Part shown: piece after piece, positions 1 to 5,654 of the stretch
How the letters are laid out: every line of letters starts with the position of its first letter
Numbering within the stretch: position 1 is the first letter of the stretch
DNA from: Micrococcales bacterium
GTDB taxonomy: Bacteria > Actinomycetota > Actinomycetes > Actinomycetales > Dermatophilaceae
Reading direction: 5' to 3'
DNA: 6,111 nt
Assembly (NCBI GenBank): GCA_030537915.1
Contig: JAUNUZ010000048.1
Coordinates: 1,891 to 8,001, forward strand
Made by a program: the position numbers and the translations under genes
Notes under the pieces: model-generated
Database searches by the model: none
Told to the model about the DNA's origin: nothing
What the model saw: only the letters and a program-made list of their open reading frames with translations

Positions 1-1362
1 GGGGTCGGCGGGCGAGGCGGTTTCGAGCGGGTCGTCTAGCTGGCGCAGCTCCCCGCCGGTCAGCGCGGTCAGCACCCGCGCGGAGAAGCGACCGTCGTGC
101 ACGCGGCGCACGTAGGCCGGCCCGCCCGCGGCGAAGGCCCGCGCCGCCTCACGATCCGCGAGCACGGTTGCGATGACATCAGCGAGAGTGTCGGGGTCGG
201 CTTCGGCGATCGGCACCTGAAGCCCGCTCGCCTGCCGGACGCGCTCCCGGACGACGTCCCCTAGGTAGGCTACGACATACCGGCCGGCGGCCATCGCCTC
301 GATGGCGGCGACGCCGTAGAGGCCCAGGACGAGCTGGTCGACGACTACGTCCGCCTCTTCGTACTCCGCGCGCACCTCCTCGTGAGTCAGCGCGCGCAGG
401 CTGCGGTATTCGATGAGGCCGGCGTCATGCAGGGGTCGCAGGGCCGCGTCGACATACTCGGTCCCCTTGAGCCTGCCGTTGCTCGGGATGTGCACGACTC
501 GGGGGACCGCGCGCCTGAGCAGCGGGTACTCAGGCGACCACCCGTCGGGGTCGACGACCGTCGGGCACCACCGGGCGTTGGGGGTGTAGTCGAGCAGGTC
601 TGGGGTGGAGACGAAGACGGGCCCCTCGGCCTCGCGCAGGATCCGCGCATTCCGCCGGGCTCCGACCTCGAGCTTGCCGGTGAGCTCGTCGCTCGGGTCG
701 TCGAAGGGCGAGTAGGGGTGGCGGGTCAGGTGTTGGCTGGGGATTCGCAGGTCAGAGCCGTGCGAGATGAGGCCGACCGTGATCCCCGCCCGCCGCAGCC
801 GCGGCAGCTCGAACTCGCAGGTGCGTCCATGCCGGGTGCCGAAGATCGGGCGCTCGGCCTCGATGAGCACGTGCGTGTAACCCTCGAGGACGTAGCGCTC
901 CTGCTCCTTCTGCCAGCGCGGATCGCGATAGATCTCGGGGGCAACCTCCTGGTCGGCAGGGAAGCGGATCTCGCGCACGACACCCATGTTGCGCGCGCCG
1001 ACGCCCTCGACGTGCCGCTCGAGCGCCTGCGCCCACAGTCGCCCCTGGCCGGCCGAGTTCGTCGGGGCAACCCAGACGCGCACGGGCTCGGAGGGGGGCG
1101 TGGGGCGACGCGAACCGGCGCCGAAGAGCACCCAGTCGGTCGGCGCCGTGATCGCTCCGTCGATGCCGTTGCGCACCTTGCGCGGCAGTTGGGCGACGAG
1201 CGGGGCTGCGAGCGGGGCGATGCGCTCCAGGACCGGCGCTGGGATCCGCTGCCGCACGGGTGAGTCGTGGGCGACCGCTGTCCAGACCGCTTGCCGGGCC
1301 AGCCGCAGGCCGAGGGCGCGGGCCCGCCGACTCGCCGCCTGCGCAGCCCTGTTGACCTTCAC
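1..1362 (-). CDS. GT-B-like glycosyltransferase (3' end beyond window)
   Basis: The frame is open from a GTG at 1362 to the left edge, giving 454 residues with no stop, so the C-terminus is missing. Residues 1-90 form an Ala/Arg-rich region without a recognisable fold, and a Rossmann-type strand begins at VRVWVAP (94-100). HGSDLR at 201-206, a second-domain start at IPSNGRLKGTEY (292-303), and DQL..GLYGVAAIEAMAAG (342-360) are the marks of a GT-B nucleotide-sugar glycosyltransferase. The last motif is the donor-binding segment, with Glu355 as its conserved acid. By inference it adds a sugar to the lipid-linked glycan in the cytosol. No signal peptide or membrane helix is seen. The start lies 32 bases after the stop of the preceding glycosyltransferase. 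Its only ribosome-binding-like bases (GCGAGA, 1371-1376) are weak and sit in an inverted repeat. The fold is fairly sure. The donor and acceptor are unknown. Confidence 0.85.
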   Translation of the reverse strand, partial: MKVNRAAQAASRRARALGLRLARQAVWTAVAHDSPVRQRIPAPVLERIAPLAAPLVAQLPRKVRNGIDGAITAPTDWVLFGAGSRRPTPPSEPVRVWVAPTNSAGQGRLWAQALERHVEGVGARNMGVVREIRFPADQEVAPEIYRDPRWQKEQERYVLEGYTHVLIEAERPIFGTRHGRTCEFELPRLRRAGITVGLISHGSDLRIPSQHLTRHPYSPFDDPSDELTGKLEVGARRNARILREAEGPVFVSTPDLLDYTPNARWCPTVVDPDGWSPEYPLLRRAVPRVVHIPSNGRLKGTEYVDAALRPLHDAGLIEYRSLRALTHEEVRAEYEEADVVVDQLVLGLYGVAAIEAMAAGRYVVAYLGDVVRERVRQASGLQVPIAEADPDTLADVIATVLADREAARAFAAGGPAYVRRVHDGRFSARVLTALTGGELRQLDDPLETASPADP

Positions 1363-1370
1363 GCGACGAT

Positions 1371-1390
1371 TCTCGCAGTGCTCGGCGAGA
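1371..1390. repeat. Intergenic inverted repeat, 6-bp arms
   Basis: Perfect arms TCTCGC (1371-1376) and GCGAGA (1385-1390) flank an 8-base loop in the only gap in the block, between the two left-hand glycosyltransferase genes. No T-run follows in the direction of transcription, so it does not look like an intrinsic terminator. The promoter-distal arm, read on the minus strand, is the only ribosome-binding-like sequence before the GTG at 1362. A hairpin could therefore modulate translation of that gene. Six base pairs in GC-rich DNA may also be chance. Confidence 0.4.
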
Positions 1391-1394
1391 TCCC

Positions 1395-2534
1395 TCAGAG
1401 GAGGGCTGCGACCCGAGCGGCGAACTCGCTGTAGACGCTGGGCGACCCCGCGGGGGTGGCGCCGCGCGAGGCGTGGGCGAGCGCGGCCCGCGCTGCGTCG
1501 TCCAGCCCCGTCGGGTCGGCGGACCAGCCGCGCAGGTGCGCCGCGACCGCGGCGCCGACCGCCTCATCCTCGCCGCCGGGGACGACGACCCCGGCACCGG
1601 ACTCGGTGACGACGACGGCTTGGCGCGGCAGATCGGTCGTGACGACGGGCAGACCGCACATGAGGTATTCACCGAGCTTGCTCGGTACCGCGCGCGCGAA
1701 GGCGGGGGTGTCGACCAGGAGCAACATGCCGCACCACGCCCCGGCGGCGTGCGCCCACGCCTGGGTCGGCGGCTGCCGCCCGTGCAGGTGACCCCGTTCG
1801 CCGAGGGCGTCCGGGGCGTCGGCGCGCAGGATCTGCGCGAGTCGATCCGCGTCCGCGGGCGCGACCGGCCCGACGACGTCCAGGTGCCAGTCCGGCGCGA
1901 GCCGCACCGCCTCGATCATCGCGAAGAGCCCCCGGGTCGCGCGCACATCCCCGACGTAGAGCGCTCGCGGCGTCGGATCGCGCGGCCCTGGCGGCGGCAG
2001 CAGGTCGGCGACCGGCGCGTTGGGGAGCACGAACCGGTTGCGGGCCTGCAGGGGCGGCACATGGTCGTCGGCGACAACGGTGAGCGCGGCCCGCTGCGCG
2101 ATGGCCATAAAGGTCGCGACGAGACCGCGCGCGCCAAGACCGGCGAGGCCACCGAAGGCAGCGGTCCAGGGGCGATCCGAGAGCAGCGCGGCAAAGTCCT
2201 CGTGGACGTCGACGACGAGCACCCGTCCGCTGGAGAGCACGGCCGCGTTCGCGGCGATGGCGGAGTCGGGGTCGAGGGTCAGCAGCACGCGACCGTGGGC
2301 GCGGGCCGCCATCTCGGCGGCCAGGCGCGCGCGCCCCAGCGAGCCCTGCCGCGGCCAGGTGCGCACCGTCGCCCCCGGCGGGCCGTCGGCCTCCTGCCCC
2401 AGCCCGAGCACCTCGACGTTGAGCCCGTGCGCGACCAGGGCGGCCACCTCGCGGTGCAGCCGCGCGTCGGCGACATCGTGTCCGGAGGTGACGACCGAGA
2501 CATCGACGGGTCGACGCTCCCCCGCGAGCGACAT
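1395..2534 (-). CDS. GT-B family glycosyltransferase (GT4-like), 379 aa
   Basis: Predicted cytosolic glycosyltransferase with two Rossmann-like halves. The N-terminal half starts at VDVSVVTSGHDVADARLHREVAAL (9-33), the usual first strand and helix of family-4-type enzymes, and has VVDVHED at 107-113. The linker carries PNAP (171-174). The C-terminal half begins near ALYVGDVRATRG (191-202) and holds the donor-site motif PSKLGEYLMCGLPVV (284-298) with Glu289. The residue eight before Glu289 is Arg281, so the first Glu of a classic EX7E motif is absent, as in many enzymes with the PSKL form. No signal peptide or membrane helix is present. ATG at 2534 follows the TAG of the ABC ATPase gene without a gap and has a strong GGAGGAG six bases upstream, so this start is well supported. 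It probably acts on the same glycan as the exporter. Sugar specificity cannot be read. Confidence 0.9.
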   Translation of the reverse strand: MSLAGERRPVDVSVVTSGHDVADARLHREVAALVAHGLNVEVLGLGQEADGPPGATVRTWPRQGSLGRARLAAEMAARAHGRVLLTLDPDSAIAANAAVLSSGRVLVVDVHEDFAALLSDRPWTAAFGGLAGLGARGLVATFMAIAQRAALTVVADDHVPPLQARNRFVLPNAPVADLLPPPGPRDPTPRALYVGDVRATRGLFAMIEAVRLAPDWHLDVVGPVAPADADRLAQILRADAPDALGERGHLHGRQPPTQAWAHAAGAWCGMLLLVDTPAFARAVPSKLGEYLMCGLPVVTTDLPRQAVVVTESGAGVVVPGGEDEAVGAAVAAHLRGWSADPTGLDDAARAALAHASRGATPAGSPSVYSEFAARVAALL

Positions 2535-3533
2535 CTACATCTCCTCCATCGTCGAGGGCGTCTTCCCCACCTTCACGAATTGCGTGTAGGCGTCGACGCA
2601 TTCCTGCGGCGAGGCATGCATCATGACGCGGCCCTTGTGCAACCAGATGCAGTCGTTGCACATCTCCTTGATGCTGCCCAGGGCGTGGCTGACGAGGAAG
2701 AGAGCGCGCGCCGAGCTGCGCAGTTCGTCCATCTTCGCCTGCGCCTTCTCTCGGAATTTGGCGTCACCGGCCGAGAGCGCCTCGTCGACCATGAGGATGT
2801 CCGGCTTCATGTGCACCGCGACCGAGAAGGCGAGTCGACTGAACATTCCCGAGGAATAGGTGCGCATCGGTGCGTCGATGAACTCGCCCAACTCGGCCCA
2901 TTCGGCGACGTTGTCCGCGCGCGATTCGACGTCCTTGCGGGACAGGCCGGCGGCCAATCCGCCGAGGATGACGTTCTCGCGGCCCGAGAGCATCGCATTG
3001 AAGCCGACACCTAGGGCCAACAGCGTCGACGCCCGGCCCCAGACCTCGATCTGTCCCTCGGTGGGCGGCAGAATGCCCGCGAGTGCGCGCATGATGGTGG
3101 ACTTGCCGGCGCCGTTGGAGCCGATGATGCCGAGCGCCGTGCCGTTCTTGACGTCGAAGCTCACGTCGTTGACCGCATTGATCTCCACGACGGCCTTCTC
3201 GCCGCGTCCGGCTCGCACGATCGCGTTCTTGAAGGTCGGCACCCGCTCGAAGGTCGTCCGGTAGGTGATCGACAAGTGCTGCACGGAGACGGCCAGATCG
3301 GTGCGCCCCGAGTTGTCGCGGAATGTCAGCACCTTCTTCTCCGGCTTGGGTCGGTTCCTGCGACTTTGGCGACCGGTGCGCATCGAGAAGATTCCGCCGA
3401 CCAGGTTGCCGTCGGAGGCGTGCTCGCCCGGCTTGGGGACGGCGGTCGACCCCGCGGCCGTCGCGGCATCGCTCTGGGCTGCGGGCGGTTCCTGCGGGGT
3501 GGGAGGGGGGTTAGAGGCGGACAGCGAAATCAC
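2535..3533 (-). CDS. ABC glycan exporter ATPase (Wzt/TagH-like), 332 aa
   Basis: Nucleotide-binding subunit that powers export of a lipid-linked glycan with the permease encoded just upstream. The ATPase domain begins near AVSVQHLSITYRT (81-93). Walker A is GSNGAGKST (138-146). The segment LLALGVGFNAMLSGRENV (171-188) is typical of teichoic-acid and O-antigen exporters, where the usual Q-loop is altered. The signature is YSSGMFSRL (226-234), Walker B is DILMVDEAL (245-253), and the switch His is His283 in SHALG. The chain ends soon after the ATPase core, so the C-terminal glycan-binding domain of the O8/O9-type Wzt proteins is absent. Residues 1-80 are a Pro/Ala-rich, probably disordered extension with a basic cluster at 52-67. 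The GTG start at 3533 overlaps the permease gene by 23 bases. An ATG at 3383 (Met51) would give a shorter 282-residue protein that still has the whole domain, so the start is not certain. Confidence 0.93.
   Translation of the reverse strand: MISLSASNPPPTPQEPPAAQSDAATAAGSTAVPKPGEHASDGNLVGGIFSMRTGRQSRRNRPKPEKKVLTFRDNSGRTDLAVSVQHLSITYRTTFERVPTFKNAIVRAGRGEKAVVEINAVNDVSFDVKNGTALGIIGSNGAGKSTIMRALAGILPPTEGQIEVWGRASTLLALGVGFNAMLSGRENVILGGLAAGLSRKDVESRADNVAEWAELGEFIDAPMRTYSSGMFSRLAFSVAVHMKPDILMVDEALSAGDAKFREKAQAKMDELRSSARALFLVSHALGSIKEMCNDCIWLHKGRVMMHASPQECVDAYTQFVKVGKTPSTMEEM
2541..2547 (-). promoter_or_regulatory. Ribosome-binding site inside the end of the ATPase gene
   Basis: GGAGGAG on the minus strand lies six bases before the ATG at 2534 and within the last codons of the ATPase gene, whose stop is TAG at 2535-2537. 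It is the best ribosome-binding site in the window and fixes the start of the 379-residue glycosyltransferase. Stop and start codons abut, so ribosomes finishing the ATPase could reinitiate here. Confidence 0.85.
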
Positions 3534-4395
3534 GCTCCCTCGACATGAAGTAGCCGAAGCCGATGAGACAGGCGAGGACGGCCCAGGAGACCGCGGCGGC
3601 CCACACGCTCAACGAGGGCATTCTGCCCGCCTGTAGCGCTTCGCCATAGCCGCCGATGAGCGAGTAGAGCGGGTTGAAGGGCGCCAGCTTTTGGGCCGCT
3701 CCGTGTCCCCTAATCTGGTCGATGGTCCACAGCACCGGCGAGGTATAAAGCCAAATCCGCATGATGTAGGGCAAGAAGCTCGACGTATCGCGGAAGTACA
3801 CCTGCAGGGTCGAGAAGATAGCGGCCAACCCCGACGCGAACGCGGCGATAAGGAGCAAGAAGATCGGCGCGGTGATGAAGGTGTTGAAGTTCCACGGGTT
3901 GCCCGCGAGCACGTGGAAGACGAGGTAGACCGGGATCGTCGGCAGGAACCGATAGAAGCCGGTGCGCACCGCCGAGAGCGGCATGAGCAGCCGCGGGAAC
4001 GCCGTGTTGAGCACGAGCTTGCCCGCGCCGACGACCGAGCCGGCGCCCGCCGATACGGCCCCCTGGAAGAAGTAGAAGACGAAGAGGCCGCCGGTCAGGT
4101 GGCTGAATCGCTGCGCGTCGAAGCCGCCGTTCTTCGGGGGCTGCAGGACCTGCAGGAGGAAGTAGTAGACCAGGGCCAAGAGCAGGGGATTGATGACGAG
4201 CCAGGCCTGCCCGAAGAAGGTCATCGAATTCGCGCCGCGCATGCCCGCCTTCGACATCTCGAACGCGAACTCCCGGCGCCGCCACAGTTCCTTGAAGTAG
4301 TGCGGGATCTTCGGCAGGCCGGCCCGGTGCGGCTCGTAGAGGTGATAGACGTCCTCGTACTCGTCGTCGGCGTCGGTCGTGGTCGACGTGCTCAT
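3511..4395 (-). CDS. ABC-2-type glycan export permease (Wzm/TagG-like), 294 aa
   Basis: Membrane subunit of the exporter that would carry a lipid-linked glycan from the inner to the outer face of the membrane. The N-terminus (1-25) is acidic and Thr/Asp/Glu/Tyr-rich. An amphipathic interface region follows (HYFKELWRRREFAFEMSKAGMRG, 32-54). Six hydrophobic segments are visible at about 63-84, 101-122, 146-165, 175-196, 206-225 and 262-284. Length and layout fit the ABC2-membrane family of polysaccharide exporters, as does PLYSLIGGYGEAL near 242-254. The C-terminus RERDFAVRL is cytosolic. ATG at 4395 overlaps the TGA of the upstream glycosyltransferase as ATGA and has GAAGGAAGG six bases upstream. 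The same frame stays open further upstream, but that part is the antisense-free shadow of the glycosyltransferase gene and holds no membrane protein sequence. The next gene, the ATPase, starts inside this one. Confidence 0.94.
   Translation of the reverse strand: MSTSTTTDADDEYEDVYHLYEPHRAGLPKIPHYFKELWRRREFAFEMSKAGMRGANSMTFFGQAWLVINPLLLALVYYFLLQVLQPPKNGGFDAQRFSHLTGGLFVFYFFQGAVSAGAGSVVGAGKLVLNTAFPRLLMPLSAVRTGFYRFLPTIPVYLVFHVLAGNPWNFNTFITAPIFLLLIAAFASGLAAIFSTLQVYFRDTSSFLPYIMRIWLYTSPVLWTIDQIRGHGAAQKLAPFNPLYSLIGGYGEALQAGRMPSLSVWAAAVSWAVLACLIGFGYFMSRERDFAVRL
3535..3541 (-). promoter_or_regulatory. Tightly spaced ribosome-binding site for the ATPase GTG
   Basis: GAGGGAG on the minus strand ends one base before the GTG at 3533. 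The core GAGGG is three bases from the start, closer than the usual five to nine. It lies inside the permease reading frame. It supports the GTG, but the tight spacing leaves room for initiation at Met51 (3383) or for coupling to permease translation. Confidence 0.5.
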
Positions 4396-5654
4396 GAGCC
4401 GCCTTCCTTCGGTGCCTCGTGTGCCTCGCGTACCTCGTGTGCCTGGTGGGGCTCGGGTGGCGCAACTGCGTTCTCGGATTGCTGCTCGGCCGGTTCGAGT
4501 CGCTGGTAGAGACTCAGGAGCACCGCCGCGTCCTTCTCCCACGCGAGTTCGTCGGCGGCCCTGGCCACCGCCTCGCGAAGCGCTGGATAGTCTGCCACGG
4601 CTTGTTCGATCGCCCGACCCATGTCGGCGGCGTCGCCGGGGCGGTAGAGCGTCCCGATGCCGTGCGCGCGGACCGTCCGGGCCAGCTCCCCGACGTCGGT
4701 GGCGACGCACGGCACGCCGGCGCGCACGGCGTGGAAGAGTTTGTTCGGCAGCGCGAGACGGTGGTTCTCCCAGGCGTCGGAGTGCGTGACGAGCGCCAGT
4801 CCGGCCTCCGCGAGCCGTCGATCGACCTGCTCGGCGGGCAGCGGTCCCTCGACGCGGACGCGGCCCGGATCGTAGGTGCCGAGCCAGGTTTCGTCCGCCG
4901 GGCCCATGACGGTGATCGGCAGGTCGACGAGTCGGCTGGCCGCCGCGATGGTCTCGAGCTCGCGGTAGGCGCTGAGCCGTCCGGCGTAGACCAGGCCGAC
5001 GGGCGCCGACAGCGCAGGCAGCGCCTCGGCCATGGCGCTGCCTGCGCGGCGCGCCGGGAAGGTGTTGCGCACCACGTGCACGTGCCCCCACCCGTACCGG
5101 CGGCGCAGCGCGTCGGCGATCCCGTCACCGACGGTGATGACGGCGGTGGCCTCGCGGGCGAGCCGGTCTTCGAGCCGTCGCTCACGCAGGTCGGCCAGCG
5201 GGGTCGGCCGGTGCTCGCGCGGGCGTCCCTGCCAGAACTCGTGCGTGTCGTAGACGAGCGGCACCCCGCGCAGGCGCGCCAGCTCGGCACCGGCGGCCAG
5301 GGCGGTGAAGTCGTGGGCGTGCACGACGTCGAACTCGCGGTGGCGTCCGTCGGCCAGCGCCCCGGCCGCCCAGCGCCCGAAGGCCGACGCGCGGTGCTGT
5401 GGCAGGAGCACCCAGCGCGCGAACCGAAGGTGCGGCGACAGTCGGCGACCCGCCAGGGACGCCCCGCCCTCGGCGCGGAAGACCGAGGACGTCCCGACCG
5501 AGGAGACCGTGAGGCCCGCAGGCGGCTCCCAGCCGGTGGGCACCGACTTGCCGATGACGTGCACGCCGTGCCCGGCGTCGGCCAGGGTGCTCGCCTCGCG
5601 CAGCACCCTGGCGTCCGTCGCGACGGACGTCGCGACGAGCATGAGGACCCTCAT
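4392..5654 (-). CDS. GT-B family glycosyltransferase (GT4-like), 420 aa
   Basis: Predicted cytosolic glycosyltransferase. The N-terminal half opens with MRVLMLVATSVATDARVLRE (1-20), the first strand and helix of family-4-type enzymes, and has VVHAHDF (110-116) and VYDTHEFWQGR (134-144), a segment common in sugar transferases of surface-glycan clusters. The acceptor/donor linker includes VVRNTFP (194-200). The C-terminal half begins at VGLVYAGRLSAYRELETI (219-236) and carries LPNKLFHAVRAGVPCVATDVGEL (302-324). Here His308 sits where a Glu of the EX7E-type motif is usual. Residues 386-420 are a Glu/Ala/His-rich tail outside the fold, encoded by tandem repeats. ATG at 5654 overlaps the preceding TGA as ATGA. 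Its GGAGG touches the start codon, so Met5 at 5642 is a possible alternative, but starting there would remove the first strand. The open frame further upstream is a shadow of the neighbouring gene. Fold sure, substrate unknown. Confidence 0.92.
   Translation of the reverse strand: MRVLMLVATSVATDARVLREASTLADAGHGVHVIGKSVPTGWEPPAGLTVSSVGTSSVFRAEGGASLAGRRLSPHLRFARWVLLPQHRASAFGRWAAGALADGRHREFDVVHAHDFTALAAGAELARLRGVPLVYDTHEFWQGRPREHRPTPLADLRERRLEDRLAREATAVITVGDGIADALRRRYGWGHVHVVRNTFPARRAGSAMAEALPALSAPVGLVYAGRLSAYRELETIAAASRLVDLPITVMGPADETWLGTYDPGRVRVEGPLPAEQVDRRLAEAGLALVTHSDAWENHRLALPNKLFHAVRAGVPCVATDVGELARTVRAHGIGTLYRPGDAADMGRAIEQAVADYPALREAVARAADELAWEKDAAVLLSLYQRLEPAEQQSENAVAPPEPHQAHEVREAHEAPKEGGS
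4402..4410 (-). promoter_or_regulatory. Ribosome-binding site of the permease gene
   Basis: GAAGGAAGG on the minus strand lies six bases before the ATG at 4395 and inside the last codons of the upstream glycosyltransferase gene. It decides the permease start at 4395 against the much longer open frame that continues upstream to 5091. Confidence 0.75.
4414..4449. repeat. Four imperfect 9-base tandem repeats
   Basis: Four units of nine bases run through 4414-4422 (GCCTCGTGT), 4423-4431 (GCCTCGCGT), 4432-4440 (ACCTCGTGT) and 4441-4449 (GCCTGGTGG). They encode the repetitive tail HQAHEVREAHEA of the 420-residue glycosyltransferase. The unit is a multiple of three, so gain or loss of a copy keeps the frame. 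It lies just before the stop codon and next to the permease ribosome-binding site. Confidence 0.75.
5581..5612. repeat. Inverted repeat with 11-bp perfect arms
   Basis: Arms GCCAGGGTGCT (5581-5591) and AGCACCCTGGC (5602-5612) are perfect reverse complements around a 10-base loop. They lie at nucleotides 43-74 of the 420-residue glycosyltransferase gene and encode the conserved stretch around ARVLREASTLA (15-25). In mRNA they would make a strong GC-rich hairpin. The arms share base 5612 with the adjacent 18-base palindrome. Confidence 0.8.
5612..5629. repeat. Perfect 18-bp palindrome
   Basis: CGTCCGTCGCGACGGACG is identical to its reverse complement. It lies at nucleotides 26-43 of the 420-residue glycosyltransferase gene, directly next to an 11-bp-arm inverted repeat, and encodes part of VATSVATDA. 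The codons GTCGCGACG also occur just outside it as a direct repeat. It may be a protein-binding site, an mRNA hairpin, or a by-product of codon choice in a repeated peptide. Confidence 0.7.

Noticed and set aside
38..50. Short inverted repeat AGCTG/CAGCT near the left edge
   Set aside because: Five-base arms with a three-base loop inside coding sequence are not distinguishable from chance.
382..1263. Plus-strand open frame of 293 codons
   Set aside because: Antisense to a transferase frame that contains HGSDLR and the donor-site motif. The plus-strand translation shows no recognisable family.
1575..1595. Inverted repeat GCCGGGG/CCCCGGC with a 7-base loop
   Set aside because: It lies well inside coding sequence, encodes Pro-Gly-Gly codons, has no T-run, and arms of seven G/C bases are expected by chance in this composition.
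752..1672. Minus-strand open frame of 306 codons spanning the gap between two transferases
   Set aside because: It overlaps two genes in another frame and translates to Arg/Pro/Ser-rich sequence without motifs.
1473..3014. Long plus-strand open frame of 513 codons
   Set aside because: It runs antisense across two clear genes and their junction, gives an Arg/Gly/Asp/His-rich product with no domain, and is explained by the lack of stops in GC-rich codon patterns.
3691..4509. Plus-strand open frame of 272 codons
   Set aside because: Antisense to the permease. Its Glu/Arg-rich product mirrors the hydrophobic codons of the membrane helices.
4396..5091. Upstream extension of the permease frame
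   Set aside because: The extra residues are Arg/Gly/Ala-rich and overlap the transferase in another frame. The ribosome-binding site and ATGA overlap at 4395 mark the real start.
5486..5508. Direct repeat of nine bases, GACCGAGGA-like
   Set aside because: It encodes the repeated Ser-Ser-Val in the transferase and shows no other structure.
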